Source of the DNA: Streptomyces sp. S4.7
GTDB taxonomy: Bacteria; Actinomycetota; Actinomycetes; Streptomycetales; Streptomycetaceae
NCBI RefSeq assembly: GCF_010384365.1
Contig: NZ_CP048397.1
Span: 5,766,001-5,830,000 of the forward strand
Length of the DNA: 64,000 nucleotides
Direction of reading: 5' to 3'
Of this stretch, positions 8,017-16,010 are shown piece by piece. Position numbers and translations under genes: made by a program. The notes beneath the pieces are model-generated. The model worked only from the letters and a program-made list of their open reading frames with translations, ran no database searches and was not told the DNA's origin. How positions within the stretch are numbered: the stretch's first letter is position 1; the number at the start of each line of letters is the position of its first letter.

Positions 8017-9018
8017 CTACGGCTTGACCGACTGGTAGTAGCGCAGCGCGCCCTCGTGCAGTCGCAGCGGATCGGTGTAGATCGCCGTCCGCAGATCCAC
8101 GAGCTGCGCCGGGTGGACCTTCTTGCCTATCCGGTCGCGGCTCTTGATCACGGTGCGGGTGAAACCCTCGGTCAGCGCGGGGTCGATCCGGTCCGTGGTC
8201 ACCAGCAGGTTCGCCACGGCCACCGTGGGCACCGCCGTACCGTCCTGCGCCTTCTCGTACGCGTCGGCAGGCATCACCGCGGAGCGGTAGTAGCGGGTCG
8301 CCACCGGGGCCGTGTCGTGCAGCTTGTCGACGAGGGCGTCGTCGAGGGGCACCAGCCGTATGTCGAAGCGCTCCGACAACTGCTGGACGGAGGCGGTGGG
8401 CAGCCCGCCCGACCAGAAGAACGCGTCCAGGCCGCCCGACTCCAGACGGCCCGGCATGGTGTCGATGCCCGCCGATACAGCCGTCACGTCCTTCGTGGGA
8501 TGCAGCCCGGCGGCGGCCAGCAGACGGTCGGCGATCAGCCGCACCCCCGAACCCTCCTGCCCGACACCCACCCGCTTGCCCCGCAGGTCCCGCGCGGACT
8601 CGATGTCCGACTCCTTCGCCACGATCAGCTGTACGTAGTCGTCGTAGAGCCGCGCGCAGCCCCGCAGCCGGTCGGCACCCGGCCCGTTGTCCCGCTGGTA
8701 CTTGGCGACCGCGTCGGCCGTGGCGATGGTGAAGTCGGCCTTCCCGGTGGCCACGCGCGAGAGGTTCTCCTGCGACCCCTCGCTGGTCAGCAGCCCTATC
8801 GACACGTTGGGCAGATCCTTGGCGAGATCCTCCTTCAGGAGGTCCCCGTAGCGCTGGTAGACCCCGCTCGTCACGCCCGTACTGAACTTGAGGGACCCGC
8901 TCGGTGTCTTCCCCCCGAGAGGCACCAGCCACCACGCCAGCAGCCCGGCCACCACCAGGGCGGCCACGCCTCCTACGAAGGCGGTGCGACGGCTCATACG
9001 GGGCGGAAGGGGGAACAT
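8017..9018 (-). CDS. TAXI-family solute-binding protein (333 aa)
   Basis: Extracytoplasmic binding protein of the TAXI class (TRAP-associated immunogenic protein), usually tied to TRAP transporters. After a charged start the segment TAFVGGVAALVVAGLLAWWL is a signal anchor with no lipobox Cys. The mature part has the family features TGVTSGVYQRYGDLL, the TADAVAKYQ region and RVGVGQEGSGVRL. ATG 9018 is chosen over ATG 8997 because a GGAT lies at a usable distance upstream and nothing similar precedes 8997. No TRAP permease is present in the window, so it is an orphan. It converges with gluK and may be a sensory partner rather than a transport component; this is inference. Confidence 0.82.
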   Translation of the reverse strand: MFPLPPRMSRRTAFVGGVAALVVAGLLAWWLVPLGGKTPSGSLKFSTGVTSGVYQRYGDLLKEDLAKDLPNVSIGLLTSEGSQENLSRVATGKADFTIATADAVAKYQRDNGPGADRLRGCARLYDDYVQLIVAKESDIESARDLRGKRVGVGQEGSGVRLIADRLLAAAGLHPTKDVTAVSAGIDTMPGRLESGGLDAFFWSGGLPTASVQQLSERFDIRLVPLDDALVDKLHDTAPVATRYYRSAVMPADAYEKAQDGTAVPTVAVANLLVTTDRIDPALTEGFTRTVIKSRDRIGKKVHPAQLVDLRTAIYTDPLRLHEGALRYYQSVKP

Positions 9019-9363
9019 GCGGTGATCCTGCCAGTTCACGCACCGTGAAGACCAGGCCTTGCCTCCACGGGCTTGGGTCCGCCGCGGCCGGCCGGCCCAT
9101 CGGCGGCGTCCCGGGAGAAGCGGATGGCGCGGAACGACTGTTCCACGCCACTCGTCCGGCGGTCGGAAGGCCCCGGGACGAGAGGACTGCGCCCCGGTCC
9201 CACGTCCTTCGCAGATCCGGGGGACCGGGTTGACCAGCGCCTCAGACCTCCCCAGGCCCGGCGCTGGGCGCAGCCCAGAGCCATTACCCCCGACTCCGGC
9301 GGTCAAACCATCCGCTGCCCGACCGGCTTGATCCGGCCCGTCCCCGCCGCCTCCGTACGGACG
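9019..9363. other. 345-bp stretch without a supported gene
   Basis: Between the cupin stop and the TAXI start, both on the minus strand. Open frames exist in several phases but all are arginine- and proline-rich shadows without a ribosome-binding site. I see no strong hairpin here; it must hold the TAXI promoter. Confidence 0.5.
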
Positions 9364-9867
9364 TCAGACGCGCTCCTCCCACGCCTGACTGCGCGCGTAG
9401 TGGTTGTCGTACCTCTCCGAGGAGTCCTTGATGTCCTGCACGGTCGCCCCACCGTCGTGGACGCGGCCGAGCAGCCGGTAGTAGTCGAACCGGTCCATGC
9501 CCGGCGTGAAGCCGACCAGGACCTCCGCGGTCGCGTCCGGGGCCGGCGCGAAAGCATGCGGCGTGTGCGGCGGCACAGCGAGGAAATCGCCCTTCCCCAG
9601 GGTCAGTACCTCCTCACCCACCAGCACCTGGAGCGTGCCGTCGACGACGAAGAAGAACTCGGTGGCACGGGTGTGGAAGTGCACGGGCGCCCCCGCCGCA
9701 CCCTTCTCGAAGCGGGCCGTGTTGACGGTGAGCGCGCCGCCCGTGGTGTCCGAGTCGGCGAACAGCGTGATCACGCTGCCAGGTGCGTCGGCAAGGGCCT
9801 CGGCGGCGCCGCCGCGGGTCAGAAGCGGCTGGTGGGTGCGGGGTACGGAGTTCGTCGTCCTGTTCAT
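9364..9867 (-). CDS. Cupin-domain protein (167 aa)
   Basis: Small beta-barrel protein of the cupin superfamily. The metal-binding motif is in VHFHTRATEFFFVVDGTLQ (His-X-His, Glu) and the second motif contains VPPHTPHAFAP, so a metal site is likely. Such proteins are often quercetin-dioxygenase-like or simple sugar/small-molecule binders. Two starts are possible, ATG 9867 (MNRTTNSV) and ATG 9888 (MSPRFVFM). Neither has a Shine-Dalgarno sequence, so the transcript may be leaderless. It diverges from miaB across 195 bp. The substrate is unknown. Confidence 0.8.
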   Translation of the reverse strand: MNRTTNSVPRTHQPLLTRGGAAEALADAPGSVITLFADSDTTGGALTVNTARFEKGAAGAPVHFHTRATEFFFVVDGTLQVLVGEEVLTLGKGDFLAVPPHTPHAFAPAPDATAEVLVGFTPGMDRFDYYRLLGRVHDGGATVQDIKDSSERYDNHYARSQAWEERV

Positions 9868-10062
9868 GAAGACGAATCTAGGGCTCATGGTGACTGCCCG
9901 AAGGGGGCATTCGGTGAATGAATCAATGGGTCAATCGACACCGTCCCCGAAGGGGCCGAGGCGGTCGAAACGCCGTGGCCGATACGCCGGTGACACAGGG
10001 GAATCGCCGGGCTCACCGTTCCACTGGCGGGCCCACCTCGGGCACCCCCTTACCCTGGACGG

Positions 10063-11589
10063 GTGACAAACAGCAGTGACCGGGCCGCGGCAGTGGACGA
10101 AGTGGGCGTTGACCGGACCTACGAGGTGCGCACCTACGGGTGCCAGATGAACGTCCACGACTCCGAGCGATTGTCCGGTCTGCTGGAGGACGCCGGCTAT
10201 GTCCGCGCCCCCGCGGGCGCCGACGGCGACGCCGACGTCGTCGTCTTCAACACCTGCGCCGTACGCGAGAACGCCGACAACAAGCTGTACGGCAACCTCG
10301 GCCGGCTCGCCCCGATGAAGACCCGCCGCCCCGGCATGCAGATCGCGGTCGGCGGCTGCCTCGCCCAGAAGGACCGCGACACCATCGTCAAGAGGGCGCC
10401 CTGGGTCGACGTCGTCTTCGGTACGCACAACATCGGCAAACTCCCCGTACTGCTGGAGCGCGCCCGCGTACAGGAAGAGGCGCAGATCGAGATCGCCGAG
10501 TCGCTGGAGGCGTTCCCGTCCACACTGCCGACCCGCCGCGAGTCCGCCTACGCCGCGTGGGTCTCCATCTCCGTGGGCTGCAACAACACCTGCACCTTCT
10601 GCATCGTCCCGGCCCTGCGCGGCAAGGAGAAGGACCGCCGCCCCGGTGACGTACTCGCCGAGGTCGAGGCACTCGTCGCCGAAGGCGTCTCGGAGATCAC
10701 GCTCCTGGGCCAGAACGTCAACGCGTACGGCTCCGACATGGGCGACCGCGAGGCCTTCTCCAAGCTCCTGCGGGCCTGCGGGCAGATCGAGGGCCTGGAG
10801 CGCGTCCGCTTCACCTCACCGCACCCGCGCGACTTCACCGACGACGTCATCTCCGCGATGGCCCAGACGCCCAACGTCATGCCGCAGTTGCACATGCCGC
10901 TCCAGTCAGGCTCGGACACCGTCCTCAGGGCGATGCGCCGCTCCTACCGGCAGGAGCGGTTCCTCGGCATCATCGACAAGGTCCGCGCGGCCATCCCGCA
11001 CGCCGCCATCTCCACCGACATCATCGTGGGCTTCCCCGGCGAGACCGAGGAGGACTTCCAGCAGACGATGCACACGGTGCGCCGGGCGCGCTTCGCGAAC
11101 GCCTTCACCTTCCAGTACTCCAAGCGCCCCGGAACGCCCGCGGCCGACATGGACGGGCAGATTCCCAAGGAGGTCGTGCAGGAGCGCTACCTGCGCCTCG
11201 TCGCCCTCCAGGAGGAGATCTCCTGGGACGAGAACAAGGCGCAGATCGGCCGCACCCTCGACGTCATGGTCGCCGAGGGCGAGGGCCGCAAGGACGGAGC
11301 CACCCGCCGCCTCTCCGGCCGCGCGCCGGACAACCGGCTGGTGCACTTCACCGCGCCCGACCAGGAGGTTCGTCCGGGCGACGTGGTGACCGTCGACATC
11401 ACCTACGCGGCCCCGCACCATCTGCTCGCCGAGGGGCCGACGACGCGGATTCGGCGCACCCGTGCCGGAGACGCCTGGGAGAGGCGCAACGCCGCCCCGC
11501 CCGAGCCCGCGGCTGTACTGCTCGGTCTGCCGTCGATCGGCGTCCCGCCGCCGCTGCCCGCGGCGACCGGCGGCTGCTCGGCGGTGTGA
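10063..11589 (+). CDS. miaB: tRNA-2-methylthio-N6-dimethylallyladenosine synthase MiaB
   Basis: Radical-SAM methylthiotransferase that adds the ms2 group to i6A37 of tRNAs reading UNN codons, acting after MiaA (3.3 kb downstream). 508 aa. N-terminal UPF0004 domain supplies three Cys (TYGCQMN, FNTCAVRENA, GGCLAQ) for the auxiliary cluster. The radical-SAM motif CNNTCTFC has Cys173, Cys177 and Cys180. A TRAM domain follows at about 380-450. A 45-residue C-terminal tail (ERRNAAPPEPAAVLLGLPSI) is Pro/Ala-rich and extra. GTG at 10063 fits the alignment start (TYEVRTYGCQMN at 19-30). Confidence 0.95.
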   Translation: MTNSSDRAAAVDEVGVDRTYEVRTYGCQMNVHDSERLSGLLEDAGYVRAPAGADGDADVVVFNTCAVRENADNKLYGNLGRLAPMKTRRPGMQIAVGGCLAQKDRDTIVKRAPWVDVVFGTHNIGKLPVLLERARVQEEAQIEIAESLEAFPSTLPTRRESAYAAWVSISVGCNNTCTFCIVPALRGKEKDRRPGDVLAEVEALVAEGVSEITLLGQNVNAYGSDMGDREAFSKLLRACGQIEGLERVRFTSPHPRDFTDDVISAMAQTPNVMPQLHMPLQSGSDTVLRAMRRSYRQERFLGIIDKVRAAIPHAAISTDIIVGFPGETEEDFQQTMHTVRRARFANAFTFQYSKRPGTPAADMDGQIPKEVVQERYLRLVALQEEISWDENKAQIGRTLDVMVAEGEGRKDGATRRLSGRAPDNRLVHFTAPDQEVRPGDVVTVDITYAAPHHLLAEGPTTRIRRTRAGDAWERRNAAPPEPAAVLLGLPSIGVPPPLPAATGGCSAV

Positions 11590-11679
11590 CGCCCGCTGCA
11601 CGCTGTGACGTGCCGGTCGACGACCGGCGGGACACCGACGGGCCGAGGCCGCACATGCCCGTGACCTAGTCTGCGCAGC

Positions 11680-12414
11680 ATGCTCGTATCCGCGGCCGTG
11701 TGCCCCTGTCCGCCCCTGCTCGTCCCCGCCGTCGCCGCCGGTGCCGCTCCGGAACTCGACACCGCGCGCGACGCGTGCGCCGACGCCCTCGGCGTGCTCG
11801 CCGCCTCCAGGCCCGACCGGCTGGTCGTCGTCGGACCGGCGGCGGGCACGACGGACCTGGTGACGTACCCACAGGGTGCGCACGGCTCCTTCCGTGGCTA
11901 CGGGGTGGCCGTCGACGTCACGCTCGACGGCCGGCCGCCCAGGCCCGAGGACCGCGACGGTCGATCCGGCGCCGAACTGCCGCCCTCGCTGGCCGTCGCC
12001 GCCTGGCTGCTCGCGCACGTCTCCTGGACCGCCTCGCCGATCCAGGGACTCGCCGTCCGGGAACCTCTCGACGCCGGCCGGTGTATCAAGAGCGGCAAGG
12101 ACATCACGACGGGCGAGGGGCGGGTGGCACTGCTGGTGATGGGCGACGCCAGCGCGTGCCGTTCGCTCAAGGCGCCCGGATATCTCGACGAGCGCGCCGC
12201 GGCCTTCGACGCCGAGGTCGCAGGCGCGCTCGGCTCGGCGGACGTGACGGCGCTCGCCGCGCTGGACGAGTCGCTGGCGACCGACCTGCAGGCGGCGGGA
12301 CGCGCCGGCTGGCAGGTTCTCGCGGGCGCGGCGGAGGGAGCGTCTCTCGGCGGCGCGCTGCTGTACGACGACGCGCCGTACGGCGTGGGCTACCTGGTGG
12401 CGGCCTGGTCGTAG
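11680..12414 (+). CDS. Class III extradiol dioxygenase (LigB)-like protein of unknown role
   Basis: 244-aa protein with the fold signature of LigB/MEMO-type proteins: an opening AAVCPCPPLLVPAV strand-loop, then DRLVVVGPAAG and later SLAVAAWLLAH. The classical His pair that binds iron in LigB is not obvious (VCPCPPLL where His-rich motifs are expected), so catalysis is uncertain. The position right after miaB and before miaA is, from memory, conserved in actinobacteria, which suggests a link to tRNA A37 modification or simple co-expression. The gap to miaB is 90 bp and includes a small stem (CCGGTC/GACCGG near 11613-11627). The C-terminus (LYDDAPYGVGYLVAAWS) is the most conserved-looking part. 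Confidence 0.65.
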   Translation: MLVSAAVCPCPPLLVPAVAAGAAPELDTARDACADALGVLAASRPDRLVVVGPAAGTTDLVTYPQGAHGSFRGYGVAVDVTLDGRPPRPEDRDGRSGAELPPSLAVAAWLLAHVSWTASPIQGLAVREPLDAGRCIKSGKDITTGEGRVALLVMGDASACRSLKAPGYLDERAAAFDAEVAGALGSADVTALAALDESLATDLQAAGRAGWQVLAGAAEGASLGGALLYDDAPYGVGYLVAAWS

Positions 12415-12498
12415 CGGGCAGAGGGGGCGGGGTGGGGAGGGGGGAGGGGTCCCAAGCCCCGCAGCTCGCTGATGTTGGCGCCTGATGCCTGATGCCTC

Positions 12499-12555
12499 AT
12501 GCCTGACGGCGGGGGCGAAGCGCTGAAAAGGCGCTTCGCCCCCGCCGTCAGGCAT
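12499..12555. terminator. Perfect 25-bp hairpin between convergent genes
   Basis: Arms 12499-12523 and 12531-12555 are exactly complementary around the loop TGAAAAG. The left flank carries further copies of TGATGCC. There is no T-run; the long GC-rich stem can terminate transcripts from both sides (the LigB-like gene from the left, the antitoxin-like gene from the right). Confidence 0.85.
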
Positions 12556-12607
12556 CAGGACCTGCCGTCGTCGGCCCTTGTCAGCCCTCGTCGGCCGTTC
12601 GCCGGGC

Positions 12608-12883
12608 TCAGGAAGCCGGCGGCGGGGAGGAGGGCGGGGTTGTGGTGCCGCCGCTCTGGCCGCCGTCCTTGCCTTCCTTCTGGGAAATCCGCTCCAAGGC
12701 GTCCTTGGCCTTTCCGGTCCCGGACTCGATCTTGTCGCTGTACTTGCCCTTGGTCTTCTGGTCGACCGTCTTCGCGGCCTTGTCCAGGCCCTCGCCGATC
12801 TTCCCCCCGTGCTGCTGCGCGAGGTCGGAGACTTTGTCCTTGGCGGGGGACAGCTTGGACTTCAGTGAGTCAAGGAAGCTCAT
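12608..12883 (-). CDS. Small antitoxin-like protein (Rv0909/MT0933 family)
   Basis: 91-aa protein beginning MSFLDSLKSKLSPAKDKVSD, with a helical KAKDALERI region and a Pro/Ser/Thr tail. This pattern is typical of small actinobacterial proteins annotated as Rv0909-type putative antitoxins (from memory). The sequence is amphipathic and Lys/Ala/Gly-rich with no DNA-binding motif. No toxin partner is next to it, so the antitoxin label is weak. Its first 14 bases overlap the end of the interrupted gene upstream, which suggests the two are read together from a promoter near 13200. Confidence 0.7.
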   Translation of the reverse strand: MSFLDSLKSKLSPAKDKVSDLAQQHGGKIGEGLDKAAKTVDQKTKGKYSDKIESGTGKAKDALERISQKEGKDGGQSGGTTTPPSSPPPAS

Positions 12884-13199
12884 GGGTCACCTTCCCTCGG
12901 GCCCCGGTGAGGGGCGATCGGCTCTGTGCCGACTGTGCGCGGGCGCCATCGCCGACTCCGTGGTCGGAAGCTTCGTCGACGGTCTGCTGCTTCGGGATGT
13001 CGACACCGTCGGCAGCTTTCGTGCCGCCGTCGCCGTTGCCTTCACCGTCGCTTCCGCTGTCCGCAACCGTATCCGGTACGGCATGGGAGGCATCGGGGGC
13101 GGGGGTTTCGTCCTCGTCGGCCTCGGCCGCCGTGAACGCCGACCCGGCCCCCTCCACCGTCCGCTTGGACTTCCAGCGAAGTCAGGCGAAAACGCCCAT
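12870..13199 (-). pseudogene. Small acidic protein gene interrupted by TGA at codon 6
   Basis: On the minus strand an ATG at 13199 has GGAG about 9 bases upstream and reads MGVFA, then TGA (13184-13182). The same frame continues without another stop as LRWKSKRTVEGAGSAF and on through an acidic low-complexity body to GVDIPKQQTVDEASDHG. From memory, Streptomyces proteins at this locus (sometimes labelled gliding motility protein) start MGVFARL or MGVFSRL and end with an IPKQQ-AADxEAGEGAR block. The TGA therefore sits where an Arg codon (CGA) is expected, one C-to-T change away. The C-terminus also runs past the usual end into the antitoxin-like gene. Either a recent nonsense mutation or readthrough; the shorter GTG start at 13157 has no ribosome-binding site. 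Confidence 0.7.
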
Positions 13200-13380
13200 A
13201 TCAACTCCATATGCTACTCGTGTGGGCGAAATTCCGCGTCGCCCACAGCGTCCCCCTCACGGCGTCCATGGGCGCCGCCCGCACACCGGCGGCCGGAATC
13301 CCGCAACGGCGAACGACCCGGACAGGGGCCGTCACATAACTCGTTCGGGAACCGGTCACCAGGTTTGCGAGACTGGGGCC

Positions 13381-14319
13381 GTGAGTACCGCAGCGCCCGC
13401 ACCGCGGGTCATCGCCGTCGTCGGCCCCACCGCGGCCGGCAAGTCCGACCTGGGCGTCCATCTCGCCCGGCAACTCGACGGTGAGGTCGTCAACGCAGAC
13501 TCCATGCAGCTCTACCGCGGGATGGACATCGGTACCGCCAAGCTGACGACCGAGGAGCGCCGCGGGGTCCCGCACCACCTCCTCGACATCTGGGACGTCG
13601 CCGAGGCGGCCAACGTCGCCGAGTACCAGCGGCTGGCCAGGATCGAGATCGACCGGCTCCTCGCCGCGGGCCGTACCCCCGTCCTCGTCGGCGGCTCCGG
13701 CCTCTACGTACGGGGCGCCATCGACGCCCTCGACTTCCCCGGCACCGACCCCGAGGTGCGCGCCCGGCTGGAGGACGAGCTGAAGCTGCGCGGCTCCGGC
13801 GCCCTGCACGCCCGGCTGGCCGCCGCCGATCCGCCTGCGGGCCGCGCGATCCTCCCCAGCAACGGCCGCCGCATCGTCCGGGCCCTTGAGGTGTTCGAGA
13901 TCACCGGTAAGCCGTTCACGGCCAATCTGCCCGGTCACGACGCCGTGTACGAGACGGTGCAGATCGGCGTCGACGTGGAACGCCCCGAACTCGACGAGCG
14001 CATCGCGCTGCGCGTCGACCGTATGTGGGAGGCCGGCCTCGTGGACGAGGTGCGCGAGTTGGAGGCGCGCGGCCTGCGTGAGGGGCGTACGGCCTCGCGC
14101 GCGCTCGGCTACCAGCAGGTACTCGCGGCCCTCGCCGGCGACTGCACCGAGGACCAGGCGCGCACCGAGACCGTACGCGCCACCAAACGCTTCGCGCGCC
14201 GCCAGGACTCGTGGTTCCGCCGCGACCCCCGTGTCCACTGGCTGAGCGGCGCGGCCGAGGACCGGGAGGAACTCCCGCACCTCGCGCTGACGTTGGTCGA
14301 ACGAGCGGTCACAGCCTGA
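13381..14319 (+). CDS. miaA: tRNA dimethylallyltransferase MiaA
   Basis: Transfers the dimethylallyl group to N6 of A37, the step before MiaB. 312 aa, the usual length. The P-loop VVGPTAAGKSDLG is at about 12-24. The substrate motifs NADSMQLYRGMDIGTAK and GVPHHLLDIWD follow, then LVGGSGLYVRGAID and the RIVRALEVFEITGKP region. The GTG at 13381 puts the P-loop near the N-terminus as in all family members; upstream open frame is antisense to the interrupted gene. It is divergent from the antitoxin-like operon and followed by a membrane protein gene. Confidence 0.95.
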   Translation: MSTAAPAPRVIAVVGPTAAGKSDLGVHLARQLDGEVVNADSMQLYRGMDIGTAKLTTEERRGVPHHLLDIWDVAEAANVAEYQRLARIEIDRLLAAGRTPVLVGGSGLYVRGAIDALDFPGTDPEVRARLEDELKLRGSGALHARLAAADPPAGRAILPSNGRRIVRALEVFEITGKPFTANLPGHDAVYETVQIGVDVERPELDERIALRVDRMWEAGLVDEVRELEARGLREGRTASRALGYQQVLAALAGDCTEDQARTETVRATKRFARRQDSWFRRDPRVHWLSGAAEDREELPHLALTLVERAVTA

Positions 14320-14420
14320 TCACGTGATGGCATCGGGACGCTCAGGCCGTCAATCCGGTGCCCGGGGCCGTGCCATCATCGAGCATCGATCGACCCGTGG
14401 AGTCCGAGTTGGGAGGGCGC

Positions 14421-14867
14421 GTGGCGATGGAGGCCGGCCCTCGCAACACAGATGAGGGGACTCAGGATCCGCAGGAAGAAGCCCCGCGGTTGAGTCCCGA
14501 CGGACCCGACGACGAAGACACGGTGACTCCCGAGGTGGAGGTCGAGCTGCGTCCGCAGCGACGCCTGCGGATCTGGCAGCTCGCTCCCATCGTGATGCTC
14601 GCCGCCATCGGCTCACTGATGTTCGCCTTCCCGCTGGCTTTCGGTACGGGTGACGGCGGCGCCGTCGTCGCGATGCTCGGCCTGCTGATCAGCTGCTGCG
14701 CCGCGGGCTGGGGCATGATGGCCGCCCGCCGCGTCGGCCACACCTGGCCCGGTCTGTCGGCCCGCGGATCGGGCGAGCGCCCGGACTGGCGCGTCCTCGC
14801 GCTGTACGTGGGCGCGGGCGTCGCCCTCGTCGCCCTCGCCGTCTGGCGGGTCGCCCGACTCCGCTGA
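14421..14867 (+). CDS. Small membrane protein of unknown function (148 aa)
   Basis: The first 50 residues are polar and acidic (EAGPRNTDEGTQDPQEEAPR). Three hydrophobic segments follow at about 58-78, 83-101 and 126-144. GTG 14421 has GGGAGGG at a good distance; ATG 14427 is an alternative. It lies between miaA and dapF in the same direction, and this position is conserved in streptomycetes from memory. No catalytic motif was seen, and I do not assign a function. Confidence 0.75.
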   Translation: MAMEAGPRNTDEGTQDPQEEAPRLSPDGPDDEDTVTPEVEVELRPQRRLRIWQLAPIVMLAAIGSLMFAFPLAFGTGDGGAVVAMLGLLISCCAAGWGMMAARRVGHTWPGLSARGSGERPDWRVLALYVGAGVALVALAVWRVARLR

Positions 14868-14923
14868 CCGGGCGCGCCGCCTTCCGCGTCCGCACTGTCG
14901 GTCCCATCTCGTACGATTGACGC

Positions 14924-15850
14924 GTGAGTACCTACCACCCCGCCGCGCAGCCGTCACCGATCCCGTTCCTCAAGGGGCACGGGACCGAGAACGACTTCGT
15001 GATCATTCCCGACCCGGACAACGCGGTCGCCCTGTCCGCCGCCGCCGTGGCGAAGCTCTGCGACCGCCGCGCCGGTATCGGTGGCGACGGTCTGCTGCAC
15101 GTCGTACGGTCCGCCGAGCACCCCGAGGCGCGGTCCATGGCCGACCGGGCCGAATGGTTCATGGACTACCGCAACGCGGACGGTTCGGTCGCCGAGATGT
15201 GCGGCAACGGGGTGCGGGTCTTCGCGCGGTATCTGCGGCGCGCCGGTCTCGTTGACGCGGGCGATCTCGCCGTCGCCACCCGTGGCGGCGTGAAGGAGGT
15301 TCACATCGCCAAGTCCCTTGAGACGGGCGGTGGAACGGCCGATCCGGAAGACGTGACGGTCCGGATGGGACGAGCCGCCCTCCCCGAAGGGGATGTCAGT
15401 GTCGTGGTGGGGGAGCGTGGTTGGCCCGCCCGTGATGTCAACATGGGCAATCCGCACGCCGTCGCCTTCGTCGACGACCTCGACCACGCGGGGAATCTGT
15501 TCACCGCGCCGCCCGTCAGCCCCGCCTCGGCCTATCCGGACGGCGTGAACGTCGAATTCGTCGTCGGGCGCGGCCCGCGCCATGTCGCCATGCGCGTCCA
15601 TGAACGCGGCTCGGGCGAGACGCGGTCCTGCGGTACGGGCGCGTGCGCCGTCGCCGTCGCCGCGGCCCGCCGGGACGGCATCGACCCCGCCGTGACCGGT
15701 GAGCCCGTCACGTACACGGTCGACCTGCCCGGCGGACGGCTCGTCATCACCGAACGCCCCGACGGCGAGATCGAGATGACCGGCCCGGCCGTGATCGTGG
15801 CGGAGGGGCTGCTCGACGGCGAGTGGGCGGAGTTGCTCGACACGCTCTGA
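14924..15850 (+). CDS. dapF: Diaminopimelate epimerase DapF
   Basis: Cofactor-independent racemase that converts LL- to meso-diaminopimelate for lysine and peptidoglycan. 308 aa. The two catalytic Cys are in EMCGNGVRVFARYL and SCGTGACAVAVAAARRDG. The substrate loop GHGTENDFVIIPD starts at about residue 16 and the NADGS motif is present. Streptomyces peptidoglycan uses LL-DAP, so the enzyme mainly serves lysine synthesis. The GTG start is 57 bp after the membrane protein stop, and the genes may be co-transcribed. Confidence 0.95.
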   Translation: MSTYHPAAQPSPIPFLKGHGTENDFVIIPDPDNAVALSAAAVAKLCDRRAGIGGDGLLHVVRSAEHPEARSMADRAEWFMDYRNADGSVAEMCGNGVRVFARYLRRAGLVDAGDLAVATRGGVKEVHIAKSLETGGGTADPEDVTVRMGRAALPEGDVSVVVGERGWPARDVNMGNPHAVAFVDDLDHAGNLFTAPPVSPASAYPDGVNVEFVVGRGPRHVAMRVHERGSGETRSCGTGACAVAVAAARRDGIDPAVTGEPVTYTVDLPGGRLVITERPDGEIEMTGPAVIVAEGLLDGEWAELLDTL

Positions 15851-16010
15851 AGTCCTCGGCACCCGGCGGCAGATTCGCTCGAATGGGTGATCCGGTTCAC
15901 GCTGGGGGAGAGGTGGACCGAGGCACGTGGTGGGGTCGGTAGCATCAAGCACCGGCCGGGAGGGCGCTCCTGTCCCTCCCACCGCCGGTCGGAGCTGCCG
16001 GAGGTGCCCC

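Noticed and set aside
6352..9048. 898-aa plus-strand open frame over gluK and the TAXI gene
   Set aside because: It is Arg-rich throughout, typical of an off-frame shadow in GC-rich DNA, and both genes it overlaps have clear domains.
9998..10020. GGGAAT and GTT upstream of miaB as a SigR promoter
   Set aside because: The spacing is 13 bases, too short for the 18-19 of SigR.
12887..13210. 107-aa frame on the minus strand starting MELIWAFSPDF
   Set aside because: It overlaps the interrupted gene in another frame, is Arg/Pro-rich, and its start lies in the ribosome-binding region of the better-supported ATG at 13199.
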